Assembly (NCBI GenBank): GCA_937128505.1
Contig: CAKZMM010000084.1
Coordinates: 1 to 64,000 of the forward strand
Reading direction: 5' to 3'
From: an uncultured Thermogutta sp.
Lineage (GTDB): Bacteria > Planctomycetota > Planctomycetia > Pirellulales > Thermoguttaceae
Length of the DNA stretch: 64,000 nt
The notes below the pieces were generated by a model that saw only the letters and a list, made by a program, of their open reading frames with translations, ran no database searches and was not told where the DNA came from. The translations under genes were made by a program, and so were the position numbers. This document shows, piece after piece, positions 1 to 9,980 of the stretch; positions within the stretch are counted from its first letter, which is position 1; each line of letters opens with the position of its first letter.

Positions 1-1791
1 ACGCTCCGCCATGATAGTATTACCATCACGGCGGCGAATCCCGGTCCGGACTATAACAATGTCCGCGTTAGCGTGGTCACCCGGTCCGGAGTTTCAAGCC
101 CACAAGCCGCATACTACTCCGATACAAAGAACTTAGTAATTACCATCGATTCGACCAATGCGATGAACCTCAGCGACATCGCGAGTGCGATCAATAGTTT
201 GGCCCAATTCAATGCTACTGCTACAGCAGATGGAGATGGGCTGGTCAACGGGTCTACCGCCGATCGAAGAGCCGTGGCAACCACCGGGATCAGTGGCTAT
301 CTGAATTCCGCTTTCTCTTCAGCCACCAATGCGACAGCCACTCTGGAATTTGCAGCCTCCGCTTCGCTTCGCTTTGCATCGAATGCGGAAATCGATATCA
401 AAGCGGCCGCGCTGGGCGAGTCGGAAAACAACGTGACCATCAGCTTTATCGCCGACGGCACCGCGCTTGGCTCCGAATACGCAGAGTATGACCGGGTCGC
501 AAAAACTCTAAAGATTCACATTAACAACACCTTGCCAACCACTGCGGCGAATGTGGTGGCTGCGATCAATCGGTTGCCCGAGTGGGAAGCTTTCGTGGTC
601 AACGACGGCAATGTGAACGAGTCTGGAGCAGATGCAAACTTAAGTGCCCGAACCGGGCGCGACTCGCTCATCATTAAGGCCCTTATTCCCGGTGCCGATT
701 ACAACGGTGTTACCGTTCGTTTGGCCACTCAACAAGGTCTCGGCAGTACTCCTACGGCAAGCTACGATGCGACGAATAGGATCTTGACCATCACCGTAGA
801 TTCTTCCCGCGCGACGAGCTTAACGGCGATTGACCAGGCCATCGATGCCCTGACCGAGTTCAGCTCTTCGCATCGGAGCTACGGCGCGGCTCGGGTCCGG
901 GGCAACACAGCAGATGCGGGAGCCGCCGCCAATACCGGAACCAGCGGCGGTAATGTCCTGCTTGACGACTTGGTCTTCCAACTTTCCGGGCCACGGGGCA
1001 CGGAAGTGTTTAGCTTCGAGGCCGGCGCATCGGTCAACCAAGTGGTGCAGGCGATTAACCTGCTCAGCGACTCAACCGGGGTGGTCGCGACGCAATCGGC
1101 CGGCCTGATGACCTTGCAGTCCATCGACTACGGCTCAAAGGCGTCCATTAGTATAGATGTCATCCGCGAAGGTGCCGACGGACAATTTGATACAGCGGTA
1201 GCTACGAAGCGAACAACGGGCAACGATATTGTTGCCACGGTCAACGGTGTGATGGCTCAAGGCGATGGCAACACTTTCTCTGTAAACACCAGCACTTTGG
1301 ACATGACCGTTACGGTCAGGGCCGGATCTAGAAGCGACTTTTCGTTCACCATCACTGGTGGTGGCACATTGTTCCAGTTGGGTCCCGAAGTCATCACCGC
1401 ACAGCAAGCCCGTTTAGGAATTGCAGCCGTAAACACCGCATCGCTACGCGGCAAGACCGGCCGCTTGTATGAGCTGGCTTCAGGTCAAGCGGCAGCGTTG
1501 GCCACCAATCCGAGCCGTGCCGCACAAATCGTTGATGAGGCGATCACAAAGATCGCCTCTCTCCGCGGTCGGTTAGGTGCCTTCCAAAGAAGCACCATTG
1601 AAAAGAATATACAGTCTCTAGGAGACACGGTGGAGCGACTGACTGATGCGGAAAGTTCAATCCGCGATGCCGACTTTGCCGCAGAAACGGCGGCTCTAAC
1701 CCGCGCGCAAATCCTCGTGCAATCAGGCACCACCGTGCTTGCAATCGCCAACACGCAACCGCAAAGTGTGTTGGCCTTGCTCGGCCGGTAA
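1..1791 (+). CDS. fliC: Flagellin, C-terminal part (5' end outside window)
   Basis: The frame is open from base 1, so the gene starts upstream; 596 residues are visible. The last ~100 residues are a classic flagellin C-terminal D1/D0 helix region (around IASLRGRLGAFQRSTIEKN, SSIRDADFAAETAALTRAQI, ending LALLGR), which packs in the filament core. Before it lies a flagellin IN-motif-like segment (around GTEVFSFEAGASVNQVVQAI). The N-terminal visible part contains about three diverged modules of ~100-120 residues beginning near bases 13, 385 and 665, each with a PGxxYNxVxV-like start, an AxYDxxxxxLxIxIDS-like middle and an AIxxL end. These are probably surface-exposed D2/D3-type insertions, making an unusually large flagellin. 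The role (filament subunit, exported by the flagellar type III system) is certain from the C-terminus. The total size cannot be told. Confidence 0.93.
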   Translation, partial: TLRHDSITITAANPGPDYNNVRVSVVTRSGVSSPQAAYYSDTKNLVITIDSTNAMNLSDIASAINSLAQFNATATADGDGLVNGSTADRRAVATTGISGYLNSAFSSATNATATLEFAASASLRFASNAEIDIKAAALGESENNVTISFIADGTALGSEYAEYDRVAKTLKIHINNTLPTTAANVVAAINRLPEWEAFVVNDGNVNESGADANLSARTGRDSLIIKALIPGADYNGVTVRLATQQGLGSTPTASYDATNRILTITVDSSRATSLTAIDQAIDALTEFSSSHRSYGAARVRGNTADAGAAANTGTSGGNVLLDDLVFQLSGPRGTEVFSFEAGASVNQVVQAINLLSDSTGVVATQSAGLMTLQSIDYGSKASISIDVIREGADGQFDTAVATKRTTGNDIVATVNGVMAQGDGNTFSVNTSTLDMTVTVRAGSRSDFSFTITGGGTLFQLGPEVITAQQARLGIAAVNTASLRGKTGRLYELASGQAAALATNPSRAAQIVDEAITKIASLRGRLGAFQRSTIEKNIQSLGDTVERLTDAESSIRDADFAAETAALTRAQILVQSGTTVLAIANTQPQSVLALLGR

Positions 1792-1852
1792 TAAATCTCG
1801 AGGATTCGGACTCTCAACTAGCACTTTAGCCCGCAAATCCCCACGACTGCCG

Positions 1853-1899
1853 CACCGGCCCACTCAGCTTATCGGTTGGGTGGGCCGGTGGGTTTTTTT
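1853..1899 (+). terminator. Rho-independent terminator after flagellin
   Basis: A perfect 11-bp stem (CACCGGCCCAC at 1853-1863 pairing with GTGGGCCGGTG at 1880-1890) with a 16-base loop is followed by a run of seven T (1893-1899). It sits 60 bases after the flagellin stop codon, as expected for a highly expressed monocistronic gene. It is the clearest intrinsic terminator in the window. Confidence 0.92.
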
Positions 1900-2281
1900 G
1901 CTCGGAGGCTCCACTTGCGTATTGTTGCTCCGGCACGAGACACAACTTTAATCGGTTTCTGACAAAATGGCCAACCGCGCCCGATTTCTCCATTACCCAC
2001 GAGCCGGGACGATCATCACGGGGCAGTGGCAGAGAGTCGGTCTTGCCCCTTTGCACGCTTAAGCTCGCGCAAAATGCCCTTCCATAAACCGGACCACGCT
2101 CAGGTAAGGTCGCCCAAGCTGCTAACGATAGGCCGCCGACTTGCGACGTCCTCGGGGGAATTTGCACGCCGCCATTACGCCCGGGATCCGCAGCACCTTT
2201 GTGCAGAAAGGTGCTTTGACAGGCAAAAAGGTTGGCGTCGAAAGCGTGGGGGGACCAAATTCAACTCACTTATCTTCGGCC
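1900..2281. other. Intergenic, flagellin to copA 3' end
   Basis: No supported gene. The region lies between the flagellin terminator and the stop codon of the convergent copper ATPase gene. The only structure seen is an 8-bp hairpin at 2193-2214. Short open frames here lack ribosome sites and family resemblance. Confidence 0.6.
2193..2214. terminator. Possible hairpin terminator downstream of copA
   Basis: GCACCTTT (2193-2200) pairs with AAAGGTGC (2207-2214) around a six-base loop. Only three T follow on the plus strand and there is no T run on the minus strand. It may be a weak or bidirectional transcription stop between the convergent flagellin and copA genes. The role is inferred from position only. 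Confidence 0.35.
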
Positions 2282-4588
2282 TTATTCGGCGATTTTCATT
2301 TTTCGGCATCGGTGCCTGAGAAGCAGACTATTGCCAACCACCGACACGCTACTGGCCGCCATGGCCGCCGCCGCTGCGCCGGGCGGCAAGATGACCCCGA
2401 ACGCGGGAAATAGAACGCCTGCTGCCATTGGAATCAGCAGCACGTTATACGCCAGGGCCCAAAAGAGGTTCTGCCGAATCGTCGTCATGGTTTTGCGGCT
2501 CAAAAGGATTGTTTGGGGCACTAGCCTAAGGTCTTGTCGCATGAGGACCACGTCCGCAGATTCGATGGCCACATCGGCGCCAGAGGCCATGGCGATTCCT
2601 AACTCAGCGGCGGCAAGAGCAGGGGCATCATTAATCCCATCCCCAACCATGGCTACCTTATGCCCGCGGGACTGAAGCTGGCGTACGATTTCGTGTTTCT
2701 TCTCGGGTAAGACCTCGGCCGCCACCTTTTCAATCCCCACCTGATTGGCGACCACTTGCACAGAAAGCTGGTTATCGCCGGAAACCAAATGAACTTCAAG
2801 TCCGAGCTTCTGAAGCGCCGCCACCGCTTCCGAACTATAGGGCGCCGGAGGATCGGCCAAAGCAATGACCCCCAGCCGCCTGCCGTTCAATGCCACCCAA
2901 AGAGGTGTCTGTCCGGCACGCCGCATCTGCCGGACGGTTTCGCGCTGGGGGTCTAGATCGATCCATGCCTCGTGCAAGAGCCGCTCGTTGCCGACCAAGA
3001 TAATATCCCGATCCATCCGTGCCCGCACACCACGTCCCGGCAACACCTCTACATCCTCCCCGGGCGGAACTGTCAAGCCTCTTTCCTCGGCCAACTCCAC
3101 GATTGCACCAGCCAGCGGGTGTTTGACCAATCGCTCTGCTGCCGCAGCGGTGGCCAGCAGTAATTCCTCTGATACTCCCGGCGCCGGTTCCAGAACGACC
3201 ACCTGCGGTTTGCCCCGCGTAATGGTGCCTGTCTTATCGAAGACAACCGCCGAGAGCTTGCCGGCTATTTCCAGCACCTCCCCGCCTTTAACCAAAATAC
3301 CCCGATGTGCTGCAAGACCGGTGCCCACCATGACCGCGGTTGGCGTAGCCAAACCCAGGGCGCAAGGACACGCAACCACAAGAACTGCTACCAGACTCGA
3401 GACAGCGCCGGCCCCGTCCCCCGTCAATACAAACCAAATCAGAAAGCTCAGGACGGCAATCGCAAGGACTAAGGGAACGAAATACCCTACAAGGCGATCG
3501 GCTAATTTACCAATCTGCGGCTTGCTTTGCTGGGCTTTTCTCACAAGGGCAATGACCCCTGCCAAAGCTGTTTCCTCAGAGGTTCTGAGCACCTCTGCTC
3601 GAAGGGCGCCCGCACCGCAGTTCAAGGTGCCTGCCAAAATAAGATCTCCCGGCCCAACTTCCACCGGAACTGCTTCACCGGTTAACCATGATTGATCCAG
3701 CGCCGATTGGCCCGTCATAACTCGACCGTCCAACGGCACCTTCTCTCCAGGAGGAACAAGGATGACTTCTCCCACCTTAACCGCCTGGACCGGCAGCAAG
3801 CGAACCTTATCTCCCTCCACGACCCGGGCGTGAATGGGCGCAAGCTCTAACAAACGGAGAATTGCACTCGCCGCCTTGGCCCGGGAACGCACTTCCAGGA
3901 ATTTACCCACGCTGACGAAGGTTATGATCATCGCTGCGTCGGCGAAAAACGAGCTGCCGCACGAGCCTCCATGCGAAATCAGCCATTGACTTGCGATCAG
4001 ACCCATTTGCTGGGCCCACTCGACGCAGCCCGCGAAGAACGCGGTCAGGGTGCCGAGCGCGATCAAGGAATCCATGTTGACCGCTCCACGCCGGAGCTGG
4101 GTCCATGCGCCTCTGAGAAACGGCCATCCCGAAAACCATTGAACAGGAATTGCGAGGGAAAGCTGCACCAAACCGGCTACCAACGACAGATAGGGGAATA
4201 GATAGGTGAGAGCAAGGAGCGGTACTGTTAGACAAAGGGCGACCAAAAAGCGGATCAACCACTCTTTCGCCTGGCGATACTGGGAGTCGCTCGCTTGATC
4301 TGCGCCTGCCGCAACGTCTATTTTCTTGGCCTGATAACCGGCATTTTCAATTGCCCGAATCAACTCTTCAGTGCTCGGTTTCCCCCCTTCGGTTTCGACA
4401 ATTGCCTGTCCAGTGACTAGATCCACATGCGAGGCGCGAACGCCGCATTCAGCCAGCAAAGCATTCTCCAACCGACGGACGCAGCCGGCGCAGTGCATCC
4501 CTTCGACTTGAAGGATCACACAAGCCGGGTGCGTTTTTCTCTCTTCCGCCTTGGCGGATGTATCAGTCTGAGCCTCAGTCTGAGCCAT
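2282..4588 (-). CDS. copA: Copper(I)-translocating P1B-type ATPase
   Basis: Inner-membrane pump that exports Cu(+) using ATP. From the chosen ATG (768 aa): an N-terminal HMA metal-binding domain (residues ~22-90) with GMHCAGC (C33, C36); transmembrane helices; the actuator motif TGEAVPVE; the intramembrane CPC metal site (C407-P-C409) in VVACPCALGLATP; the phosphorylated Asp in DKTGT (D451); the HP motif (VKHPLAGAIV); and the hinge GDGINDAP (from about residue 649). The C-terminal helices carry YN and MAASS residues typical of the Cu(+) subgroup. All key residues are intact. The frame is open to 4747, and an alternative ATG at 4666 would add 26 residues. I prefer 4588 because it lies closest to the HMA domain, but no start has a strong ribosome site. 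No copper chaperone or regulator gene is adjacent. Confidence 0.95.
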   Translation of the reverse strand: MAQTEAQTDTSAKAEERKTHPACVILQVEGMHCAGCVRRLENALLAECGVRASHVDLVTGQAIVETEGGKPSTEELIRAIENAGYQAKKIDVAAGADQASDSQYRQAKEWLIRFLVALCLTVPLLALTYLFPYLSLVAGLVQLSLAIPVQWFSGWPFLRGAWTQLRRGAVNMDSLIALGTLTAFFAGCVEWAQQMGLIASQWLISHGGSCGSSFFADAAMIITFVSVGKFLEVRSRAKAASAILRLLELAPIHARVVEGDKVRLLPVQAVKVGEVILVPPGEKVPLDGRVMTGQSALDQSWLTGEAVPVEVGPGDLILAGTLNCGAGALRAEVLRTSEETALAGVIALVRKAQQSKPQIGKLADRLVGYFVPLVLAIAVLSFLIWFVLTGDGAGAVSSLVAVLVVACPCALGLATPTAVMVGTGLAAHRGILVKGGEVLEIAGKLSAVVFDKTGTITRGKPQVVVLEPAPGVSEELLLATAAAAERLVKHPLAGAIVELAEERGLTVPPGEDVEVLPGRGVRARMDRDIILVGNERLLHEAWIDLDPQRETVRQMRRAGQTPLWVALNGRRLGVIALADPPAPYSSEAVAALQKLGLEVHLVSGDNQLSVQVVANQVGIEKVAAEVLPEKKHEIVRQLQSRGHKVAMVGDGINDAPALAAAELGIAMASGADVAIESADVVLMRQDLRLVPQTILLSRKTMTTIRQNLFWALAYNVLLIPMAAGVLFPAFGVILPPGAAAAAMAASSVSVVGNSLLLRHRCRKMKIAE

Positions 4589-4931
4589 ATAAAGACCTGT
4601 AAAGACGTCAAAGCGAAATTTTCGATCGGCTATGCCCGTGGTACTTTTTTCAGTATTTCTTGACATATTCTGTTCGCGCTCACCCAGCTTGGTGGGCACT
4701 ATTGAACCACTACGGATGCCACTTGCATGCCAAAAAGCAGCGCGCAAATAGTAACCCTATCAGGATAGTCCTCATTAGGTCAGGGAAGCCGGGGAGTTTT
4801 AAATCAAAACGTGATCCCACTGACCAGTCGAAGACGGCCAACCCGCTAATCCTCAAACATTTTAGCAGTGGTGCCTTGGGACGGCTCAGCCTCTTACGTT
4901 CTGCTGTCGTCCTACTCTAAAGCTTCACTAA

Positions 4932-4967
4932 ATTTGCTTGATTGATGCTATTTGCTTAATTGATGCT
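4932..4967. repeat. 18-bp tandem duplication
   Basis: Two adjacent 18-bp copies (ATTTGCTTGATTGATGCT and the same with one G-to-A change). Noncoding. One of a series of such duplications in this window. Confidence 0.85.
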
Positions 4968-5391
4968 GCACATCGAGAGACAAGTAAAACCGCAAAGCCT
5001 TTTGCGTATAAGCCGCCGATATCGGCACGCGGGCTTGCCGGCCCACGACGGAACCTGGGGGTAAACCGCCGCGTTACCCGCAAGCCCTCTTCACCCTCAC
5101 CCCGGTGATGCCGTTTTAAGGAGAACGCCCGTCGAACGACAGCCTCAAACGAGCGAGTGAGCGAAACCTGTCTCGCGCCCATAGTTTACTCCGTATCGGC
5201 AGCCTTCAAAAAAGCTATTGTCCATGATTTAAGTAAACTACGGTCGCCGATACTAGTGCACTTTGTAGCCGATTTAAAATCGCGGTCGGAAAGCCGCTTA
5301 ATTTTTGAGCTTGCAAAGATTGGAAATAAAGGTTGGTTACCGTTGAAAGGTTATCCCCAGAACCTCACACCGAGAACGGGAACTTCCCGCT

Positions 5392-5425
5392 GCTCGCCAA
5401 ACGAGAATGCTCGCGAAACGAGAAG
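5392..5425. repeat. 17-bp tandem duplication
   Basis: Two adjacent 17-bp copies, GCTCGCCAAACGAGAAT and GCTCGCGAAACGAGAAG, with two mismatches. Noncoding. Confidence 0.8.
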
Positions 5426-5824
5426 TAGTTGCGAACAGTATAAATCCTCCAAGGCCAAACATTACAAACTATGTGATTAAAAATCTGCGTTTGATTGAAT
5501 TTTCATCCTTCCTTTTGGGATGATCTTATTCACGAGGTTATTGCAGGAATGTTTATCTTTTTCACGATTTTTTTTGGATCCGCAGCCGAAGTGACCTTGT
5601 GCGCATCATGATGCGAAGCAAGCTTCAACCACCAAATTTTGAGGTTTAAGGCAAAGATCTCAACCGAGCCAAATAGGGCAAACCTGATCACTTCGATGGT
5701 GTTCTGGAAGCTGCCCCGGGGCACCTTTCTCCCCGGAAAAGCCCAATGCACTTGTTTCGGCTAGGGGCAAACCAACTTCAACTTTAATCGGGAAACCGAC
5801 CTAGGTTGCTCGCTCCCAAGGCCG

Positions 5825-5830
5825 TATAAT
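5825..5830 (+). promoter_or_regulatory. Possible -10 box upstream of the gene at 5901
   Basis: A consensus TATAAT lies 70 bases before the ATG at 5901, in the right orientation. No good -35 hexamer lies at 16-18 bases (a TTGCTC is 13 bases upstream), so this is only a candidate. Confidence 0.3.
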
Positions 5831-5900
5831 CCGGCTCGCACGGAAGTCGGGTTACTGCACGCGCTCATCATTTAGCTTTAACGAATTCGGTTTAGCCCCG

Positions 5901-8900
5901 ATGCCCGGACAAGGATGTCCGTCGCCGCGTTTCCGCAGCCCTTCCTCCCGCTTTTCGACGCGGGGTGCTCTCCTTTTGATGTCATTCCTTGGCCTTTATG
6001 GGGGTACGGCCTTCAGAGTTCAGGCTGAGCCCGTCGGGACTTTCTCCCATCCTACCTTTAGCAATGGGATCCACGGCAGCAATCTGAATTTGCATTTTCG
6101 CATCACTTGGGGCGGCGGTGAGCCGCGGAAATGGCGCGCCATCATTACATTAAGTGAAGGAAAAGTACTCAGATTTCAAAACCTCGGGATGGACCCTGAC
6201 GAGCCCGGCTCTGTTTGGATCCAGCAAGGTGCGGGAGGGTTGCCACGCGACTCACTCTGGGAGGGACTCATTGGAGCCAATTCATCAATGGTAGTCGTTC
6301 GGCCTCCATCCCCTCGGACCTACCAAGGGCTGGATGTTTTAGTCGAAGGTCCGCCCGATGCCTCGCTGCTCTTAGTTTTTTGGACAGATGATCCCCCTCA
6401 AAAACGTCGCTGGGTAACCATTCCCCTAAACGAGATCTCTCATCGGGAGTTGACGGTAGACCTCGACGAAAGCGGAAACCGCCTTTTCGTGCACCGGCGT
6501 GAGGATGATACCCTTCGGGTGGATCCTGAGAGGCAAGTTCTCCTTTTTTCGCCGGAAGAAACCATCAAATTTAACATCTACCTCAATATGCCCGGAGGCG
6601 TCACCGACCAAAGGCTAAGGCTCCAAGCCCGTTTGGTGCGCTCCCGGGAGAACACAGAGCTTTGGACGACCGAAATTGACTGGCAACCCACCGCGCAACC
6701 CCGTGTGCCACTAGAATTGTCGGCTCCAAAGGAACAGGGTGTCTACGAGTTAAAAGTTTCAATCTCAAGTTCTCCCCGTCTTCCGTTGCCGAATTTGGTA
6801 TCTCTACCCGGCTGGGGAAGTATCCGCAGCCTACCGGAACTGCCGGAACCGGCCTGGAGCAAGCCAAAAATCGCGGAACGAACAATTCAGTTGACGGTCG
6901 TTAGGCCGGATCGCCCGCCAATGATGGTTTCCTCCGCAAGTTGGCGACAAGTGGGTCAGATCGAGCCAGGAAGCACCAAATGGTGGGAAAAGTTGCCGGG
7001 GATTTCCCAACCGATTCGTCTCCTACATTTACTCCGGCCGCCTTTTGGTAGTGGGCAATCGCGATTGGTTCAATTGCAGAAGGTGCCGTGGACAGAACTG
7101 GAAGCCTCGGCCGGCTCAAGTGAACCGAGCTGGGAGGCTTACACCCTACCGGTCGATAAGGTCGGTAAACCGCACATCGTCGAGGTGGAGGTGACCAACA
7201 CCTCGCCTCAAAGCGTAGCCATATGCATTTTGGAAGCGAACGGCGGCGGCGGTGTGTATCCGTTCGGATTAGATTCGGGCATTACCATAACGTCTGAATC
7301 CACGCGGTTCCGGCTTCCCGGGGAGTCTGTCTGGCATCGACTCGTCTTCTGGCCCCGGACAAAAGAGCCGATTCTATTAGTCTCGAACCTGCATTCTATC
7401 CACCCGGCACGTTTGGGCCGGATTCGCGTACTAGCTGGTCCGGACCACCTCACGCCGGCAGATGCAACTCCGCCGGAAGCGGGCTCACGGCTTTTTGCGG
7501 CGTATTTTCATCGCCCACTTTTCCCCGAGCTTTTTGGGGCCACCCAAGTTCCACTAGGTAAAAGCCGCATGGGGGCCGATGATTGGCATACCTTCTATGA
7601 GGGTGGAAGGCGCCTGATTGAATATCTTGCTTATGCAGGCTACGGAGGAGTAATGCTCACCGTTTTGGCTGAGGGGAGCACGATCTATCCAAGTCAGTTA
7701 TTAGAACCCACGCCGCGCCATGAGTCCGGGGCTCTGATCGAGGCCGGGCTGGATCCCATCCGCAAAGATGTTTTAGAGCTTCTTTTCCGTTTATTTGATC
7801 GAGAGAATCTAAAACTGATTCCCGCCCTAGAATTTGCAACACCATTGCCGGAATTGGAGCGGATTATCCGGGAAGATCCCTTTCAGCTCGATTACCTTCG
7901 CTTGATCGACGAAACAGGGTGCCCCTTGGTGGAGAAAGCTCGGAGCTCAGGCGGACTCGGCCCGTATTACAACATCCTCGAGCCACGCGTTCAAGCCGCC
8001 GTAGAAGCGGTGATTGTTGAACTTGTGAGCCGTTACGGCCATCACCCCTCCTTTGGGGGGATAGCCGTTCACTTGAGCCCCAGCAATTTCACCCAGTTTC
8101 CCAAGCCGTTATGTCCGCTGGACGATTTGACCGTTGCGCGATTTCAACGCGAGACCGGTCTTGTGCTGCCGGGTTCCGGGCCAGAGCGATTTGCCGCTCG
8201 GGCCCAGTGGTTAAGGGAATCCGGAATGGAAAAGTGGCTCGCATGGCGCGCCCAGCTATTGGCCGGATTTTATCGGCGGCTGAGCTATCACGTGACTCAA
8301 GCCAACCCTCAAGCCCGGCTATACCTCGCCGGCTATGACATTTTCGGAAGCCCGGATCTCCGGGAGATTCTACGGCCACGGCTACCGCACCGATCCAGCA
8401 TCGGGGAGGCCCTCCTCGGTGCCGGGTTTGATTTACGACTCTATGAAGATGCACAGCAAATTGTTTTCCTTCGTCCCCACCGATACGAGGCCAACCTTGA
8501 TTCCCGCGAGGTTCCGTCGCCCGAAATCGCCCATAACACGGATTGGGAACGGTTGAGCGAGTCCCGGGTCTATAGCGGCGTCTTGAACTTTCAAAGTCCG
8601 AGCCATTTTCGGTTGGACAGTTTTGCTGAGCAATGCCCGATTCAGCCTTGCTATTTTTGGGCTTCAGCTCAATTGGTCCCAGCAGGTTTCTACAATCGAA
8701 AACGAATTGCAGAGGCTTTGGCTTATTCGGACGCACTGTGGGTTTTTGACGGGGGTCCCATGCTGACCGTCGGGCAGGAAGAAAGTATCCAAAGGTATTG
8801 CAGGGTTTACCGCCGGTTACCCACGGTCCGTTTCAATAGGGTGACGGATTCTCTCGGACAAGATCCCGTTCAGCCTCTAGTGGTGCGATATGCCGCGGTG

Positions 8901-9980
8901 CAAGAGTACGCGTATATTTACGCCGTCAACCTTTCACCGATTTCGCTCGCGGCCGTGATCCAACTGGTAGGGCCGGAAGATGCGGTGGCCTTAGATCTTG
9001 CCTCAGGCCGCACCATTGAGCTAGCGTCTCAGGGAGGTATGTTCCAGTGGACCATAAACATTGACGCCTACGATGTCGCCGCCATCAAGGTGCGCGGTCC
9101 GGAAACGCGGATCATTTCGGCGCAGATTCGCTGGAATGAGTCGGAGTACGAGGTTTTAGCTAAGGAAATCGTTGCTCTCTCACAAAGGCTTGCGGTTCTG
9201 CGTAATCCGCCGCTCTGGACGGCCCTTCAGAATCCCAGCTTTGAGCTGTCCCCCCAAGAGGGGGAGGCCGTGCCCGGTTGGTTTCTGCTCACCCCAGGGG
9301 CCAAAATCCAGCTTGACTCGCAGATAAGCCGGCAGGGAAAGCAAAGTCTTCGCCTTCTCAGTGAGGATGGAACCGCCACCTTAGTCACGCATCCCTTTCC
9401 GCCACCAGAAACCGGAAGATTAGCAGTACGTGCCTTCATTCGCGCTTCGGCACCGATAAGCCCGGTACGGTTGGTCATTGAAGGAAAAAAGCACGAGGGG
9501 GAGGTCCTCACTTTAGGGGAGGTTCTCAATTCACGATTGGCCAATCAACCCTCGATGGTGTCGTCGGATTGGCAACCTTTCGGCGATTTGGAGATCCCAA
9601 ATTTGCCGGCCGACCAGCTTAGTGTCATTCGGCTCAGGATAGACCTGATGGGACCCGGAGAGTTATGGCTCGACGATGTTCAACTGTGCCAGCTTAGCTT
9701 CAGCCGCACGGAGCTGATTGAGTTGATCAAACTCCTGGCTCCCGCTGAAGCAAGTTTGGCCCAGGGGCGGATTGGGACTTGCCTCCGGGTATTGGACAGC
9801 TATTGGGCGCGGTTCCTTCAAGCTTATGTTGAAGTCTCTGAGCCGATCATTGCTTCAACTGCGGGTCTGGGAACCACAAAAAACGCAGGACCCCACCACC
9901 AGCCGACCCCCAAATCATCCGATGGGGGTGGATGGTTCCGCCTTCGCGACTGGTTGCCGAAGCGTTTGCGGTTTTTCTGA
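5901..9980 (+). CDS. Large secreted GH10-like glycosidase-type protein with CBM-like C-terminal domain
   Basis: 1359 aa, exported: an N-terminal signal peptide (hydrophobic run ALLLMSFLGLYGGTAF, cleavage likely near VQAEP). Residues ~30-500 look like beta-rich accessory domains. Residues ~535-900 resemble the TIM-barrel glycoside-hydrolase-like family (GHL10/family-10 glycosylhydrolase type) common in planctomycetes, with segments such as YLAYAGYGGVMLTVLAEGS and LKLIPALEFATPLPELERI. A beta-sandwich follows (~1000-1065). A CBM4/9-like module spans ~1108-1255 (NPSFELSPQEGEAVPGW start, ELWLDDVQL end). A role in breaking or binding extracellular polysaccharide is inferred. I could not identify the catalytic acids with confidence, and the barrel could be non-enzymatic. 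It stands alone on the plus strand. Confidence 0.85.
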   Translation: MPGQGCPSPRFRSPSSRFSTRGALLLMSFLGLYGGTAFRVQAEPVGTFSHPTFSNGIHGSNLNLHFRITWGGGEPRKWRAIITLSEGKVLRFQNLGMDPDEPGSVWIQQGAGGLPRDSLWEGLIGANSSMVVVRPPSPRTYQGLDVLVEGPPDASLLLVFWTDDPPQKRRWVTIPLNEISHRELTVDLDESGNRLFVHRREDDTLRVDPERQVLLFSPEETIKFNIYLNMPGGVTDQRLRLQARLVRSRENTELWTTEIDWQPTAQPRVPLELSAPKEQGVYELKVSISSSPRLPLPNLVSLPGWGSIRSLPELPEPAWSKPKIAERTIQLTVVRPDRPPMMVSSASWRQVGQIEPGSTKWWEKLPGISQPIRLLHLLRPPFGSGQSRLVQLQKVPWTELEASAGSSEPSWEAYTLPVDKVGKPHIVEVEVTNTSPQSVAICILEANGGGGVYPFGLDSGITITSESTRFRLPGESVWHRLVFWPRTKEPILLVSNLHSIHPARLGRIRVLAGPDHLTPADATPPEAGSRLFAAYFHRPLFPELFGATQVPLGKSRMGADDWHTFYEGGRRLIEYLAYAGYGGVMLTVLAEGSTIYPSQLLEPTPRHESGALIEAGLDPIRKDVLELLFRLFDRENLKLIPALEFATPLPELERIIREDPFQLDYLRLIDETGCPLVEKARSSGGLGPYYNILEPRVQAAVEAVIVELVSRYGHHPSFGGIAVHLSPSNFTQFPKPLCPLDDLTVARFQRETGLVLPGSGPERFAARAQWLRESGMEKWLAWRAQLLAGFYRRLSYHVTQANPQARLYLAGYDIFGSPDLREILRPRLPHRSSIGEALLGAGFDLRLYEDAQQIVFLRPHRYEANLDSREVPSPEIAHNTDWERLSESRVYSGVLNFQSPSHFRLDSFAEQCPIQPCYFWASAQLVPAGFYNRKRIAEALAYSDALWVFDGGPMLTVGQEESIQRYCRVYRRLPTVRFNRVTDSLGQDPVQPLVVRYAAVQEYAYIYAVNLSPISLAAVIQLVGPEDAVALDLASGRTIELASQGGMFQWTINIDAYDVAAIKVRGPETRIISAQIRWNESEYEVLAKEIVALSQRLAVLRNPPLWTALQNPSFELSPQEGEAVPGWFLLTPGAKIQLDSQISRQGKQSLRLLSEDGTATLVTHPFPPPETGRLAVRAFIRASAPISPVRLVIEGKKHEGEVLTLGEVLNSRLANQPSMVSSDWQPFGDLEIPNLPADQLSVIRLRIDLMGPGELWLDDVQLCQLSFSRTELIELIKLLAPAEASLAQGRIGTCLRVLDSYWARFLQAYVEVSEPIIASTAGLGTTKNAGPHHQPTPKSSDGGGWFRLRDWLPKRLRFF

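Larger units (their letters stand above)
4589..5900. other. Long intergenic region between divergent copA and GH gene
   Basis: About 1.3 kb with no supported gene. It must carry the promoters of copA (leftward) and of the large secreted protein at 5901 (rightward). It holds tandem duplications at 4932-4967 and 5392-5425 and a TATAAT at 5825-5830. Open frames (for example 5157-5480 plus) have no recognisable features. Confidence 0.6.

Noticed and set aside
5157-5480. Plus-strand frame of 107 residues upstream of the GH gene
   Set aside because: No ribosome site or family; it crosses a 17-bp tandem duplication and looks noncoding.
8089-8736. Minus-strand frame of 215 residues
   Set aside because: Antisense shadow of the large secreted protein gene; no independent support.
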